In this document: piece after piece, positions 16,395 to 26,542 of the stretch
Numbering within the stretch: the first letter of the stretch is position 1
How the letters are laid out: every line of letters starts with the position of its first letter
DNA from: Lysinibacillus sp. FJAT-14745
GTDB lineage: Bacteria; Bacillota; Bacilli; Bacillales_A; Planococcaceae
Assembly: GCF_001275675.1 (NCBI RefSeq)
Contig: NZ_LITM01000002.1
Span: 316,301-365,409, forward strand
Length of the DNA stretch: 49,109 nt
Direction: 5' to 3'
Notes under the pieces: generated by a model
What the model was told of the DNA's origin: nothing
Databases searched by the model: none
The model's input: only the letters and a program-made list of their open reading frames with translations
Program-made: the position numbers and the translations under genes

Positions 16395-17792
16395 ATGATG
16401 GAATGGATATCGAATATCGTAGGTAACCTTAATGATATTTTATGGTCAAAAATGCTTATTGCATTGTTATTGATTGCAGGATTATATTTTTCATTTGGCA
16501 CAAAGTTTGTACAAATTCGACTTTTTCCTGAAATGTTTCGTTTAATAGTTGAAAAAAGAGAAGGGGAGTCAGGTGTTTCCCCGTTCCAAGCCTTTACGAT
16601 AAGCGCGGCATCGCGTGTAGGTACTGGAAATATTACAGGTGTGGCATTAGCAATCGGAGTAGGTGGGCCAGGAGCTGTATTTTGGATGTGGATTATTGCC
16701 ATATTAGGAATGGCGACAGCCTTTATTGAAAGTACACTTGCACAGGTGTACAAGGTCAAGGATGGCAATACGTTTCGTGGTGGACCAGCCTATTATATGG
16801 AAAAAGCGTTAGGTCAACGAAAATTAGGAATCATTTTTAGTATTCTTTTAACATTATGTTTTGGCTTTATTTTTAACGCTGTACAATCTAATACGATTGC
16901 TACTTCTGTAGGTGCAGCATTTGATTTAAAACCTGCAGTTATTGGAATTATTCTCGTTATGTTAACGGCTTTGATTATTTTTGGTGGCGTACATAGAATT
17001 GTAAAAGTTACACAAGTACTTGTACCAGTAATGGCTATTTTCTATTTAGCTGTCGCGTTTTACGTTGTCGTGACGAACCTATCTGAAATTCCTGCTGTTT
17101 TCGAGCTGATTTTCACTCAAGCGTTTGGTCTTCAGGAAGCTGCAGGTGGTGCGATTGGTGCTGCAATTAGTCAAGGTGTTCGACGTGGCTTATTTTCTAA
17201 TGAGGCTGGGATGGGTAGTGTGCCTAACGCCGCAGCTACTGCCAATACTTCACACCCTGCTAAGCAAGGACTTGTGCAAAGCTTAGGAGTCTTTTTTGAT
17301 ACGATCATGATTTGTTCAGCAACAGCGTTCATCATTATTTTAGCGGGTCTATATAATACAGGTGAAAGTAATGGAATTATTCTTACACAAAATTCTTTAG
17401 CTGTACACGTAGGTGATTGGGCTCCTTACTTTATCGCTATTGCTATTATTTTCTTTGCATTTAGTTCGATTGTCGGAAATTACTATTACGGTGAATCTAA
17501 TATTGAGTTTATAAATGCTCATAAAGGCTGGATGTTTGTCTACCGTATTTTAGTGCTTGGTATGGTTATGTTTGGTTCTCTTGCGCAAGTAGAGCTTGTT
17601 TGGAACTTAGCAGACTTGTTCATGGGACTAATGGCTTTAATAAATATTGCCATCATCATGTTACTTGGCAAAATAGCCTTCCTTGTATTAGATGACTTTA
17701 CAATGCAACGAAAAGCCGGTAAAAATCCCGTCTTTTATGCAAAATCAATTCCAACATTAAAAAATACTGATTGTTGGGAAGAAGATCGATAA
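16395..17792 (+). CDS. Sodium:alanine/glutamine symporter (AGCS family, AlsT-like)
   Basis: 465-aa inner-membrane transporter with about ten or eleven membrane segments that uses the Na+ gradient to import small neutral amino acids. Family signatures are seen: the AASRVGTGNITGVA motif, GGPGAVFWMW, the GGPAYYMEKALG motif and RRGLFSNEAGMGS. Length and order match AlsT, DagA and AgcS proteins. The open frame begins at 16380, but AAAGGAGG overlaps it and points to ATG 16395 or 16398. Neighbours deal with D-amino acids and peptides, so D-Ala or Gly are possible substrates; sequence cannot decide. Confidence 0.92.
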   Translation: MMEWISNIVGNLNDILWSKMLIALLLIAGLYFSFGTKFVQIRLFPEMFRLIVEKREGESGVSPFQAFTISAASRVGTGNITGVALAIGVGGPGAVFWMWIIAILGMATAFIESTLAQVYKVKDGNTFRGGPAYYMEKALGQRKLGIIFSILLTLCFGFIFNAVQSNTIATSVGAAFDLKPAVIGIILVMLTALIIFGGVHRIVKVTQVLVPVMAIFYLAVAFYVVVTNLSEIPAVFELIFTQAFGLQEAAGGAIGAAISQGVRRGLFSNEAGMGSVPNAAATANTSHPAKQGLVQSLGVFFDTIMICSATAFIIILAGLYNTGESNGIILTQNSLAVHVGDWAPYFIAIAIIFFAFSSIVGNYYYGESNIEFINAHKGWMFVYRILVLGMVMFGSLAQVELVWNLADLFMGLMALINIAIIMLLGKIAFLVLDDFTMQRKAGKNPVFYAKSIPTLKNTDCWEEDR

Positions 17793-17796
17793 TATA

Positions 17797-17834
17797 CAAA
17801 AACGCCATCCTCAAAAGAGGAATGGCGTTTTTTG
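17797..17834. terminator. Terminator between symporter and chemoreceptor 1
   Basis: AAAACGCCAT and ATGGCGTTTT form a stem around TCC-TCAAAAGA-GGA, with T and A runs on both sides, so it can serve both convergent genes. Confidence 0.88.
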
Positions 17835-17849
17835 TGCTGTTTGATTCTT

Positions 17850-19802
17850 TTAATATTTAAATTGACTTATTAGCTGTTTTAACTCATCCGCCATATGTGC
17901 TAGAGCTTGTGCTGAAGCATTAATTTCTTCCATTGAAGCTAATTGTTCCTCTGTAGATGCCGCTACGTCCTCTGAAGCAGCTGCATTTCCTTGTGCTGAG
18001 AACGCTAAATCTTCTGTAATAGCTGCCACCTCTTGTACGCTCGCTGACATTTCTTCAGATGCAGAAGATACCTCTTCCATTTTAGGAGTAATTTTATCCA
18101 TGCTTGTCTTAATGACTTGGAATTTCGTAATGGCTTCATCCGATACATGTAGTCCATTTTGAACATCCTCTGTAACTTTTGCCATGATATTTACGGATTG
18201 TTCTGTTTCTAATTGAATACCATGGATTAGCTCGAAAATTTGCTTTGCAGATTCCTGCGATTGCTCCGCCAGCTTTCTTACTTCATCAGCAACAACTGCA
18301 AAGCCTTTTCCGTGCTCCCCTGCTCGTGCTGCCTCAATGGCTGCATTCAGAGCAAGTAAGTTCGTTTGATCTGCAATGCTTGTAATGACATCTAAAATGG
18401 ATGTAATTTGCTTAGAGCGTTCATGTAGTGTTTGAATTTTCGTGTTTGAATCTGTTACCGATAAATGGATAGATTGCATTTGATCTTTTGTATCCTGAAC
18501 TGCCTGTCCACCTTCATCTGCTTGTAGCGTTGCGTGCTGCGAAAGATCTGTCACAGTAGAAGAGATGTCCGCAATATGCAGAATGGCCTTAGAAAGTTCA
18601 TGTAACGATTCTGCATTCTTATTGGCACTCGTCGTTTGCGTGTCTGCACTCGTAGCAACATCTTGAATCGAAATGGCCACTTTTTCTGTAGCAATGCTCG
18701 TTTGGTTAGCATTGGCTGTTAGCTCCTCTGCAGACGATGCTACCTCCTCGGCATTTTGTTCAATTTTTTGAATAAGAGTCCTTAAACTGTCTTGCATATC
18801 GTTAAAGGCTTGCCCTAGCTGTCCAATCTCATCTTGAGAAGTAATTATCACTTTCTCTGTTAAATCACCTTTACTAATGGTCACCGCACTATCCTTAAGC
18901 GATCTAATTGGTTTTATAATTCCCTTCATGACAAAATAGAACACAATCGTACTTATGACAATCGCAATAACTAACACAAGTAACGTATGTTTTAAAATGG
19001 ATGATGCCGATTTATCAATTTCCTTCGAAAAAATTGTGCCGGAAATTTTCCAATTCGTTAATTCATTTGTAGTAAAGAACATAATACGGTCATCACTGTC
19101 TTCATACGTGCCAGATTTACTTTCATACATCTTATCTGCGAAGCTCTCTGTTAATTCGCTACCTGCTTCTAAAGTAGGATGTGAAATAACCAGTTTATTT
19201 TCATCAAAAATAGAAGAATATCCATTTTTCCCGATTCTAATTGAGCTTGCGGTTTTTTGGAGGTCTGCCAATTTTATATCTATTGCTACTACCCCAGATT
19301 GGTCCTTAATTTGACGGGCAACTGTAACAACCATATCTCCAGTTCCTGCATCAATATAAGGATTCGTTATTAAAGTTTCGCCTTTTAATGCCTTGGCCTC
19401 TTTAAACCAATCCCTTTCCAAAGGATTATAATCCCCCATATCCGTTTTTGGTTCTTGAATAAATGCTCCATCATTTGTTCCAAGATAAACACATAAAACC
19501 TCTGGATGCATCTTCATATATTGTTGAAAATTCGTTAATATTGTGGCTCCCTTCTGTTTATACTCAGAAGAATTTATTTCCTCGCCAAAAACATTAATAT
19601 CGTTTATTTTTTCACTAATGGTTTTATCAATAACCGTATTTAACATAGTTACACTTTCATTTGCACTAAATAATATTTCTTCTTTTATCGAATTTTTAGC
19701 CGAAAGATACGAAAAACTCCCAACAGTAATAACTGGAACTAGCAAGATAAGAGCAAATAAAGTGTAAAGCTTGCCCTTAAAGCTTCCAAATAATTTCTTC
19801 AT
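17850..19802 (-). CDS. Methyl-accepting chemotaxis protein 1 (dCACHE sensor)
   Basis: 650-aa chemoreceptor. TM1 is about residues 11-33, an extracellular double-CACHE sensor about 35-270, TM2 about 275-297, then HAMP and a long cytoplasmic signalling helix. The conserved hairpin tip ([29 protein letters not shown]) that contacts CheA/CheW is intact. No CheR-binding pentapeptide is seen at the C-terminus (ISQFKY). ATG 19802 follows an AGGAGA site. It is the first of three tandem paralogues; from TM2 onward it is almost identical to the other two, while the sensor differs. The sensor keeps the DWFKEA and YSSIFDE motifs typical of amino-acid-binding dCACHE domains; the ligand is unknown. Confidence 0.93.
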   Translation of the reverse strand: MKKLFGSFKGKLYTLFALILLVPVITVGSFSYLSAKNSIKEEILFSANESVTMLNTVIDKTISEKINDINVFGEEINSSEYKQKGATILTNFQQYMKMHPEVLCVYLGTNDGAFIQEPKTDMGDYNPLERDWFKEAKALKGETLITNPYIDAGTGDMVVTVARQIKDQSGVVAIDIKLADLQKTASSIRIGKNGYSSIFDENKLVISHPTLEAGSELTESFADKMYESKSGTYEDSDDRIMFFTTNELTNWKISGTIFSKEIDKSASSILKHTLLVLVIAIVISTIVFYFVMKGIIKPIRSLKDSAVTISKGDLTEKVIITSQDEIGQLGQAFNDMQDSLRTLIQKIEQNAEEVASSAEELTANANQTSIATEKVAISIQDVATSADTQTTSANKNAESLHELSKAILHIADISSTVTDLSQHATLQADEGGQAVQDTKDQMQSIHLSVTDSNTKIQTLHERSKQITSILDVITSIADQTNLLALNAAIEAARAGEHGKGFAVVADEVRKLAEQSQESAKQIFELIHGIQLETEQSVNIMAKVTEDVQNGLHVSDEAITKFQVIKTSMDKITPKMEEVSSASEEMSASVQEVAAITEDLAFSAQGNAAASEDVAASTEEQLASMEEINASAQALAHMADELKQLISQFKY

Positions 19803-19973
19803 GCAACAGTTCTCCTTTTGTCTTCATTCGTTCTTAAGATGTGTATTTTTGTATAATTTCGTGTTTTCTTTTAATGGCACTATACTCAATGATTTAGACT
19901 CAAAAAGAATGCCGCTTTCCTCTACTGTTCACAGCCTACCCTTCTTTTATCGATGAAATTTCACCCTAGGCTT

Positions 19974-20003
19974 TTATCGGACGAAATACATAAATTCAAA
20001 CCC
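19974..20003 (-). promoter_or_regulatory. Sigma-D-like promoter of chemoreceptor 1
   Basis: On the minus strand GAATTTATGTATTTCG-TCCGATAA carries a good sigma-D (flagellar) -10 element, compared with GCCGATAT. It is conserved with its surroundings upstream of all three receptors. The TAAA-type -35 is not clear. Confidence 0.45.
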
Positions 20004-20368
20004 CTTTTTTCATTTTTTTGATTTAGCTAGCTTAAATTCTTCTATTTCGCATTTTTCCATCATTCAACTAAACATAGAATTTTACTTTAGATATGATTAT
20101 TGCTGTCGCATAGAGAACATAAAAGTGGAAAGAACAAAAGGAATATAAGCTTTCAGAAGAAAAACCATGCCATCGATCGGACAACGATAAATCGATGTAG
20201 AGCCTGTTTTTGGATTCTTGAAGGCTGATTTGCGTTTCAGTCGATTTTCTGTCCGTGGAAAATCAAAAACGAAATGGGCTTTGCATTGATAGCAGTAAAT
20301 ATTTGAAAATACACTGCCGTTATTAACAGAGAAATAAGGTAAAGAAAATAGAATGACTTGGTCAAACA

Positions 20369-20410
20369 AGAAAAAAGAGAAATCGATATACTTTTCGATT
20401 TCTCTTTTTC
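20369..20410 (-). terminator. Terminator-like hairpin after chemoreceptor 2
   Basis: AAAAAGAGAAATCGA and TCGATTTCTCTTTTT pair around a short loop, with T-rich ends on both strands. It is followed at 20428-20440 by TTATGTCCCAGCC, the end motif of the GGCTGGGACATAA repeat family. A near copy lies at 22988-23030. Confidence 0.7.
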
Positions 20411-20461
20411 TTTACTATCAGCTAGTTATGTCCCAGCCTTGTTTTTTTGTATGTCTTTCTA

Positions 20462-22423
20462 TTAATATTTAAATTGACTTATTAGCTGTTTTAACTCATC
20501 CGCCATATGTGCTAGAGCTTGTGCTGAAGCATTAATTTCTTCCATTGAAGCTAATTGTTCCTCTGTAGATGCCGCTACGTCCTCTGAAGCAGCTGAATTT
20601 CCTTGTGCAGAGAATGCCAAATCCTCTGTCACAGCTGTCACTTCTTGTACACTTGCTGACATTTGTTCAGATGCAGAAGATACCTCTTCCATTCTAGGAG
20701 TAATTTTATCCATGCTTGTCTTAATGACTTGGAATTTCGTAATGGCTTCATCCGATACATGTAGTCCATTTTGAACATCCTCTGTAACTTTTGCCATGAT
20801 ATTTACAGATTGTTCTGTTTCTAACTGAATGCCATGGATTAGTTCAAAAATTTGCTTTGCAGATTCCTGCGATTGCTCCGCCAGCTTTCTTACTTCATCA
20901 GCAACAACTGCAAAGCCTTTTCCATGCTCTCCTGCTCGTGCTGCCTCAATCGCTGCATTGAGAGCCAGTAAGTTCGTTTGATCTGCAATGCTTGTAATGA
21001 CATCTAAAATGGATGTAATTTGCTTAGAGCGTTCATGTAGTGTTTGAATTTTCGTGTTTGAATCTGTTACCGATAAATGGATAGATTGCATTTGATCTTT
21101 TGTATTTTGTACTGCTTTTCCACCTTCATCTGCCTGTAGCGTTGCATGCTGCGAAAGATCTGTCACAGTAGAAGAAATCTCTGCAATATGAAGAATGACC
21201 TTAGAAAGTTCCTGTAACGACTCTGCATTCTTATTAGCACTTGTCGTTTGCGTGTCAGCACTCGTCGCAACATCTTGAATCGAAATGGCCACCTTTTCTG
21301 TAGCAACGCTCGTTTGAGTGGCATTGGCTGTTAGTTCCTCTGCCGACGATGCTACCTCCTCGGCATTTTGTTCAATTTTTTGGATAAGAGTCCTTAAACT
21401 GTCTTGCATATCGTTAAAGGCTTGCCCTAGCTGTCCAATCTCGTCTTGAGAAGTAATTATCACTTTCTCTGTTAAATCACCTTTACTAATGGTTACTGCA
21501 CTATCTTTGAGCGATCTAATTGGTTTTATAATTCCCTTCATGACAAAATAGAACACAATCGTACTTATGACAATCGCAATAACTAACACGAGTAACGTAT
21601 GTTTTAAAATGGATGCTGCCGATTTATCAATTTCCTTGGAATAAATAGTACCAGTAATTTTCCAATTCGTTAATTCATTCGTTGTAAAGAACAAAATTCG
21701 ATCATCACCGTCAAAGACATAATCATACGTTCCAGATTTACTTTCATACATCTTATCTGCGAAGCTCTCTTTTAATTCCCCACCTGCTTTTAAAGTAGGA
21801 TGTGAAATGACCATTTTATTTTCATCAAAAATAGAAGGATATCCATTTTTTCCGATTTTAATTGAGCTTGCGGTTTTTTGAAGGTCTGCCAATTTTAAAT
21901 CAACTGCTACTACCCCAGATTTGTCCTTTAACTGACGGGCAATTGTTACAACCATTTCTCCAGTAAATGCATCAATATAAGGATTCGTTATTAAAATTTC
22001 TCCCTTTAAAGCCGTAGCCTCTTTATACCAATCTCTTTCTAAAACATTGTAATCCTTAACATCCAATTTAGGTTCTAGAAATAATGCTCCCTCATTTGTT
22101 CCAAGATAAACACTTAAAGCATCTTGATTCATCTTCATATATTGTTGGAAATTTGTTAATATTGCGGCTCCATTCTGTTTATACTTAGAAGAATTTATTT
22201 CCTCGCTAAAAACATTAATGTCATTTATTTTAGAACTAATGGTTTCATCAATTACTTTATTTAAAATATTTACACTTTCATTTGCACTAAATAATATTTC
22301 TTCTTTTATCGAATCTTTTGCCGAAAGATATGAAAAACTCCCAACAGTAATAACTGGAACTAGCAAGATAAGAGCAAACAATGTGTAGAGTTTACCCTTA
22401 AAGCTCCCAAATAATTTTTTCAT
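20462..22423 (-). CDS. Methyl-accepting chemotaxis protein 2 (dCACHE sensor)
   Basis: 653-aa paralogue of chemoreceptor 1 with the same layout: TM1, dCACHE sensor, TM2 ([18 protein letters not shown]), HAMP, signalling hairpin. The first 36 residues differ from receptor 1 at one position, and the part after TM2 at only a few. The sensor has many substitutions and a three-residue insertion (YVFDGDDRI), which receptor 3 also has. The start ATG 22423 has an AGGAGAA site. Probably signals through the same CheA array to a different ligand. Confidence 0.93.
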   Translation of the reverse strand: MKKLFGSFKGKLYTLFALILLVPVITVGSFSYLSAKDSIKEEILFSANESVNILNKVIDETISSKINDINVFSEEINSSKYKQNGAAILTNFQQYMKMNQDALSVYLGTNEGALFLEPKLDVKDYNVLERDWYKEATALKGEILITNPYIDAFTGEMVVTIARQLKDKSGVVAVDLKLADLQKTASSIKIGKNGYPSIFDENKMVISHPTLKAGGELKESFADKMYESKSGTYDYVFDGDDRILFFTTNELTNWKITGTIYSKEIDKSAASILKHTLLVLVIAIVISTIVFYFVMKGIIKPIRSLKDSAVTISKGDLTEKVIITSQDEIGQLGQAFNDMQDSLRTLIQKIEQNAEEVASSAEELTANATQTSVATEKVAISIQDVATSADTQTTSANKNAESLQELSKVILHIAEISSTVTDLSQHATLQADEGGKAVQNTKDQMQSIHLSVTDSNTKIQTLHERSKQITSILDVITSIADQTNLLALNAAIEAARAGEHGKGFAVVADEVRKLAEQSQESAKQIFELIHGIQLETEQSVNIMAKVTEDVQNGLHVSDEAITKFQVIKTSMDKITPRMEEVSSASEQMSASVQEVTAVTEDLAFSAQGNSAASEDVAASTEEQLASMEEINASAQALAHMADELKQLISQFKY

Positions 22424-23311
22424 GCAACTATTCTCCTTCTGTCTTCATTATTTCTTAAGATGTGTGTTTTTGTATAATTTTGTGTTTCCTTTTACTGGCA
22501 CTATACTCGATGATTTAGACTCAAAAAGAATGCCGCTTCTATCTACGGTTTACAACCTACCCTTCTTCTATCGATGAAATTTCACCCTAGGCTTTTATCG
22601 GACGAAACTCATAAATTCAAACCCTTTTTTTTCATTTTTTTGATTAACCAACATAAATTATTTTATATTGCACTTCTTCATCATTCAATTAATCCTAGAA
22701 TCTCACTTTAAATATGTTCATAGCTGTCGTACACAAAAACTTGTTGCCCGAAAAAATATGTAAAACAAAAGCTTTTAGAAAAAACAGATGCCATATAGCG
22801 ACAATGGGAAAACGATGTAGAACCAGTTTTTTGTATTATTGAATGCTAATTTGCGTTTCACTCAATTTTCTGTCCATGGAAAATCAAAAGGTTGAAAACG
22901 AAATGTACTTTGCATTGATGACAGTAAATTTCTAGAAATAAATTAACAGAGAAATAAGGTAAAGAAAATAGAATGACTTATTTAAACAAGAAAAAGAGAA
23001 ATCGATGCCTATTCGATTTCTCTTTTTCTTTACTATCAGCTAGTTATGACCCAGCCTCGTTTATTAGGTTGAAAAACACAATGGTCAAGCAGTCGAGCCA
23101 CAAAACAGAATCGCTAAAGCTGATTTTCTTCGTTTTTATAGGAATACTTTGAAGATTTATCGAAACTATTTGAGCCTTTATCGAAAAACAATCTCTTTCT
23201 ACCAACAAACGACTCAAGTAAGCGCCATTCGTATTGTCCAAGAGTCATACTTTATTTAATAGGACACCTTAATCTCATTGAAAACAATAGTTTTTCGTAT
23301 AGCTGATTCTG
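22424..23311. repeat. Gap between chemoreceptors 2 and 3
   Basis: The part next to receptor 2 repeats the region upstream of receptor 1 (19803-20460) with more decay. It ends in the same AAGAGAAATCGA hairpin and a TTATGACCCAGCC motif near 23045. The last 250 bases (23050-23300) contain two short TTTATCGAAA motifs and no convincing gene; a 65-codon frame there has no ribosome site or known similarity. Confidence 0.55.
22595..22624 (-). promoter_or_regulatory. Sigma-D-like promoter of chemoreceptor 2
   Basis: Same motif as upstream of receptors 1 and 3: GAATTTATGAGTTTCG-TCCGATAA on the minus strand. The -10 part is unchanged while the spacer differs, which favours function. Confidence 0.45.
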
Positions 23312-25273
23312 TTAATATTTAAATTGACTAATTAGCAGTTTAAGCTCATCTGCCATATGCGCAAGAGCTTGTGCAGAAGCATTAATTTCTTCCATTGAAG
23401 CTAATTGTTCCTCTGTAGACGCTGCAACATTCTCTGAAGCAGCTGAATTTCCTTGTGCTGAGAATGCCAAATCCTCAGTAACAGCTGTCACTTCTTGTAC
23501 GCTCGCTGACATTTGTTCAGATGCAGAAGATACCTCTTCCATTCTAGGAGTAATTTTATCCATGCTTGTCTTAATGACCTGGAATTTCGTAATGGCTTCA
23601 TCCGATACATGTAGTCCATTTTGAACATCCTCTGTAACTTTTGCCATGATGTTTACGGATTGTTCTGTTTCTAATTGAATACCATGGATTAGCTCGAAAA
23701 TTTGCTTTGCAGATTCCTGTGATTGCTCTGCCAGCTTTCTCACTTCATCAGCAACAACCGCAAAGCCTTTTCCGTGCTCTCCTGCTCGTGCTGCCTCAAT
23801 CGCTGCATTAAGAGCCAGTAAGTTCGTTTGATCTGCAATGCTTGTAATGACATCTAAAATGGATGTAATTTGCTTAGAGCGTTCATGTAGTGTTTGAATT
23901 TTCGTGTTAGAATCTGTTACCGATAAATGGATAGATTGCATTTGATCTTTTGTATTTTGTACTGCTTTTCCACCTTCATCTGCCTGTAGCGTTGCATGCT
24001 GCGAAAGATCCGTCACAGTAGAAGAGATTTCAGCGATATGAAGAATAGCCTTGGAAAGCTCCTGTAACGATTCTGCATTCTTATTGACACTCATCGTTTG
24101 CGTGTCTGCACTCGTCGCAACATCTTGAATCGAAATGGCCACCTTTTCTGTAGCAACGCTCGTTTGAGTGGCATTGGCTGTTAGTTCCTCTGCCGACGAT
24201 GCTACCTCCTCGGCATTTTGTTCAATTTTTTGAATAAGAGTCCTTAAACTGTCTTGCATATCGTTAAAGGCTTGCCCTAACTGTCCAATCTCATCTTGAG
24301 AAGTAATTATCACTTTCTCTGTTAAATCACCTTTACTAATGGTTACTGCACTATCTTTGAGCGATTTAATCGGTTTTATAATTCCCTTCATAACAAAATA
24401 GAAAACAATTGCACTTATGACAATCGCAATAATTAACACGAGTAAAGTATTATATAAAATCGGTGATGCTGATTCATCAATTTCCTTCGCAAAAATTGTG
24501 CCGGCAATTTTCCAATTCGTCAATTTATTCGTTGTAAAGAACATAATACTGTCATCACCGTCAAAGACATATTCATACGTTCCAGAGTTGCTGGCGTACA
24601 TTTTGTCGAGGAAGCTTTCTTTTGATTCGCTACCAGGTTCTAAGGTTGGGTGTGAAATGACCTTTCTAGTTTCATCAAAAATAGAAGAATACCCATTTTT
24701 TCCGATTTGAATTGAGCTTGCGTTTTTTTGAATGTCTGCCAATTTTATATCTATTGCTACTACGCCAGATTTGTCCTTAACCTGACGAGCAACTGTTATG
24801 ATCATATCTCCGGTCGCTACATCTTTATAAGGATTCGTTATTAACGTTTCACCCTTCAAAGCCGTAGCTTCTTTATACCAATCTCTTTCCAAAGGATTGT
24901 AATCCGCGCTATTAGATTTTGGTTCTACAAATACTGCTCCTTCACTTGTTCCAATATAAATAGTTAGTACATCTGGATGTAGCTTTATATATTCCTGAAA
25001 TTTTGTATCTAATGCCGTTGCATGCTCTTTATACATTGAAGAATCTATTTCCTTGCTGAGGACATTAATGTCATTCATTTTTTCACTAATGGTACTATCA
25101 ATTAACGTATTTAAAATATTTACACTTTCATCCGCACTAAAAAGTATTTCTTCTTTTATCGAATTCTTTGCTGAAAGATACGATAAGCTTCCTACAGAAA
25201 TAACTGGGATTAGTAAGATAAGAGCAAATAATATGTAGAGCTTACTCTTAAAGCTTCCAAATAATCGTTTCAT
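23312..25273 (-). CDS. Methyl-accepting chemotaxis protein 3 (dCACHE sensor)
   Basis: 653-aa third paralogue. The open frame reaches 25324, but AAGGAGAG before ATG 25273 and alignment with MKKLFGSFK of the sisters set the start ([10 protein letters not shown]). The sensor is the most diverged of the three, yet keeps the [11 protein letters not shown] and GYSSIFDE motifs. From HAMP to the end it is nearly identical to receptor 2; single changes such as SENVAAS and LKLLISQ mark it. Ligand unknown. It is the upstream member of the array and abuts a fourth, decayed receptor. Confidence 0.93.
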   Translation of the reverse strand: MKRLFGSFKSKLYILFALILLIPVISVGSLSYLSAKNSIKEEILFSADESVNILNTLIDSTISEKMNDINVLSKEIDSSMYKEHATALDTKFQEYIKLHPDVLTIYIGTSEGAVFVEPKSNSADYNPLERDWYKEATALKGETLITNPYKDVATGDMIITVARQVKDKSGVVAIDIKLADIQKNASSIQIGKNGYSSIFDETRKVISHPTLEPGSESKESFLDKMYASNSGTYEYVFDGDDSIMFFTTNKLTNWKIAGTIFAKEIDESASPILYNTLLVLIIAIVISAIVFYFVMKGIIKPIKSLKDSAVTISKGDLTEKVIITSQDEIGQLGQAFNDMQDSLRTLIQKIEQNAEEVASSAEELTANATQTSVATEKVAISIQDVATSADTQTMSVNKNAESLQELSKAILHIAEISSTVTDLSQHATLQADEGGKAVQNTKDQMQSIHLSVTDSNTKIQTLHERSKQITSILDVITSIADQTNLLALNAAIEAARAGEHGKGFAVVADEVRKLAEQSQESAKQIFELIHGIQLETEQSVNIMAKVTEDVQNGLHVSDEAITKFQVIKTSMDKITPRMEEVSSASEQMSASVQEVTAVTEDLAFSAQGNSAASENVAASTEEQLASMEEINASAQALAHMADELKLLISQFKY

Positions 25274-25412
25274 GCAACAGCTCTCCTTTTGTCTTATCAA
25301 GTTCTTAAAATATGTTTTATCCATTTGTAGTTTCTTTTTACACTCAAAAAAAGAATTCCTCCTCGGTTCACACCATCCCTTCTTTTATAGATTAAATTTC
25401 CATCATAAGTTT

Positions 25413-25440
25413 TTATCGGACGAAATACTTAAATTCAAAC
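25413..25440 (-). promoter_or_regulatory. Sigma-D-like promoter of chemoreceptor 3
   Basis: GAATTTAAGTATTTCG-TCCGATAA on the minus strand, the third copy of the conserved motif. The flanking GTTTGAATTTA part is also shared. Nothing else is seen in the 300-base gap apart from the terminator hairpin at 25520-25556. Confidence 0.45.
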
Positions 25441-25519
25441 CCCTTTTTTCATTTTTTTGATTTTTTAACATAAATCCTTCTATTCTTGCACTTTTTCATA
25501 TTATGTACTTAAACATAAA

Positions 25520-25556
25520 CCCCTATGTATCACGCTTTAGCAATGATACATAGGGG
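25520..25556 (-). terminator. Hairpin after the decayed chemoreceptor
   Basis: A perfect 12-bp inverted repeat CCCCTATGTATC / GATACATAGGGG around a 13-base loop, just downstream of the receptor fossil stop at 25573. The T-run after it is modest. Confidence 0.65.
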
Positions 25557-25572
25557 CTCTTGATGTTAGTAT

Positions 25573-26457
25573 TTAAAATGCTTGAATTGATTCTTGTAAG
25601 TCAATCGCCATTTTCGATAAATGTGTAGAGGATGCCGCAACACTTTGAACATTGCTAATCGATTTCATGGATACTTCGCTAATGTAGTTGATTTCTTTTA
25701 CAAGTTTTTCGATATCTTGATGGATCGTTCGAATGGCTGCTGTAACTGATTCGGTTTGTGTTTGTACATCATTAATGGCATTGTCAATTTGAATGAAATT
25801 ATCTCTTGCCACATTTACCTTTTCATGACCGACTTTTACTGAATCTTTACTGTTGATCATGTCTTCCTCGATAATTCTTGTATCCTTAGTAATTTGCACA
25901 ACGACTTTTTCAATATCTCAGGTGTGTTGATTAACCATTTTTATACATCCAAAGAGGCTGATTTCCGCTACGGGCTACTCGCTTTCCTGCGGGCGAGCGT
26001 CGAGCCGCTTCCTCCGCTTCGCTCCGTGCAGGGTCTCGTCTGTCTCGCTTTCCCGCGGGAGTCGAGTAGCCCTACGCTACAATCAGTTAAAATGGAAATA
26101 TATTGGCAAAGTGGTAACAAAAAAATCCTTTTATCGCTCAATAATAAACTTATTTTTTCCTAATCAACACGCCTGTCAATATCTACTGCTTCTATAAAGG
26201 CGTTGATAGCCAATAGATTTGTTTGGGTCGCAATATTTTTAATAACATTGACTGCTGAGACGATTTGCTACTGTATTTTCATCTAAGTCTTTAACACGTG
26301 TACTTAACTCTGTTGTGTTATCCGCAATTTCATTCATCTGTTCAATAACATAACGAACTGAGGAACGTCCTAGGCTAGCCATATTTTTAGTTTCTACCGT
26401 TGCATCGTTAACATGATCAATATTCATTGATATGTCATAATTGTCTTGACTTCTCTA
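25573..26457 (-). pseudogene. Decayed methyl-accepting chemotaxis protein, split by a MITE
   Basis: Remnant of a fourth receptor. The 3' part (25573-25909) codes for the end of a signalling helix (VQSVAASSTHLSKMA). The 5' part (26185-26457) codes for SQDNYDISMNIDHVND...LDENT and, after a frame change, QIVSAVNVIKNIATQTNLLAINAF. Lesions seen are: no N-terminus, sensor or membrane segments; a frameshift near 26270; loss of the conserved AARAGE...GKGF tip; and a 257-bp element at 25919-26175. Taking the element and one target copy out restores a frame reading INAFIEAVDIEKVVVQITKDT, so the tip deletion came before the insertion or happened separately. Confidence 0.88.
25910..26184. mobile_element. 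MITE-like element with 15-bp terminal inverted repeats and 9-bp target duplication
   Basis: Element 25919-26175 (257 bp). Its ends CAGGTGTGTTGATTA and TAATCAACACGCCTG are inverted repeats with one mismatch. The direct repeat TCAATATCT occurs on both sides (25910-25918 and 26176-26184), the mark of transposition. The inside is GC-rich and hairpin-prone (ttccgctacgggctactcgc ... gcgggagtcgagtagccc) and has no transposase, so it must have been moved in trans. Another copy end is at 1-76. Confidence 0.88.
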
Positions 26458-26476
26458 TTTTCTCTACAGCGTTTTA

Positions 26477-26506
26477 TTGGTTCTAACTCCCAATTTTGGA
26501 TATACT
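26477..26506 (+). promoter_or_regulatory. Possible sigma-A promoter of the caspase-like gene
   Basis: TTGGTT (26477-26482) and TATACT (26501-26506) are separated by 18 bases, about 35 bases before the AAAGGAG of the next gene. Confidence 0.4.
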
Positions 26507-26542
26507 ATTAATATAAAACTGATACAAAGGAGAATTTAGAAA

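Larger units (their letters stand above)
19803..20461. repeat. Upstream region of chemoreceptor 1, duplicated at 22424-23045
   Basis: Most of this gap is similar to the region upstream of chemoreceptor 2, including the sigma-D-like motif, the TTTCATTTTTTTGATT stretch, the tttgcattgatagcagtaaat stretch and the final hairpin. This shows that receptor and upstream DNA were duplicated as one unit. A 90-codon frame at 20097-20369 with two Cys pairs is not kept in the sister copy and is unlikely to be a gene. Confidence 0.65.

Noticed and set aside
20097..20369. 90-codon frame with two Cys pairs (CYQC, YRCPI) between receptors 1 and 2
   Set aside because: The duplicated sister region (22724-22990) does not keep the frame, and there is no ribosome site; treated as non-coding.
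23044..23241. 65-codon minus-strand frame downstream of receptor 3
   Set aside because: No ribosome site, no similarity and partly repeat-derived.
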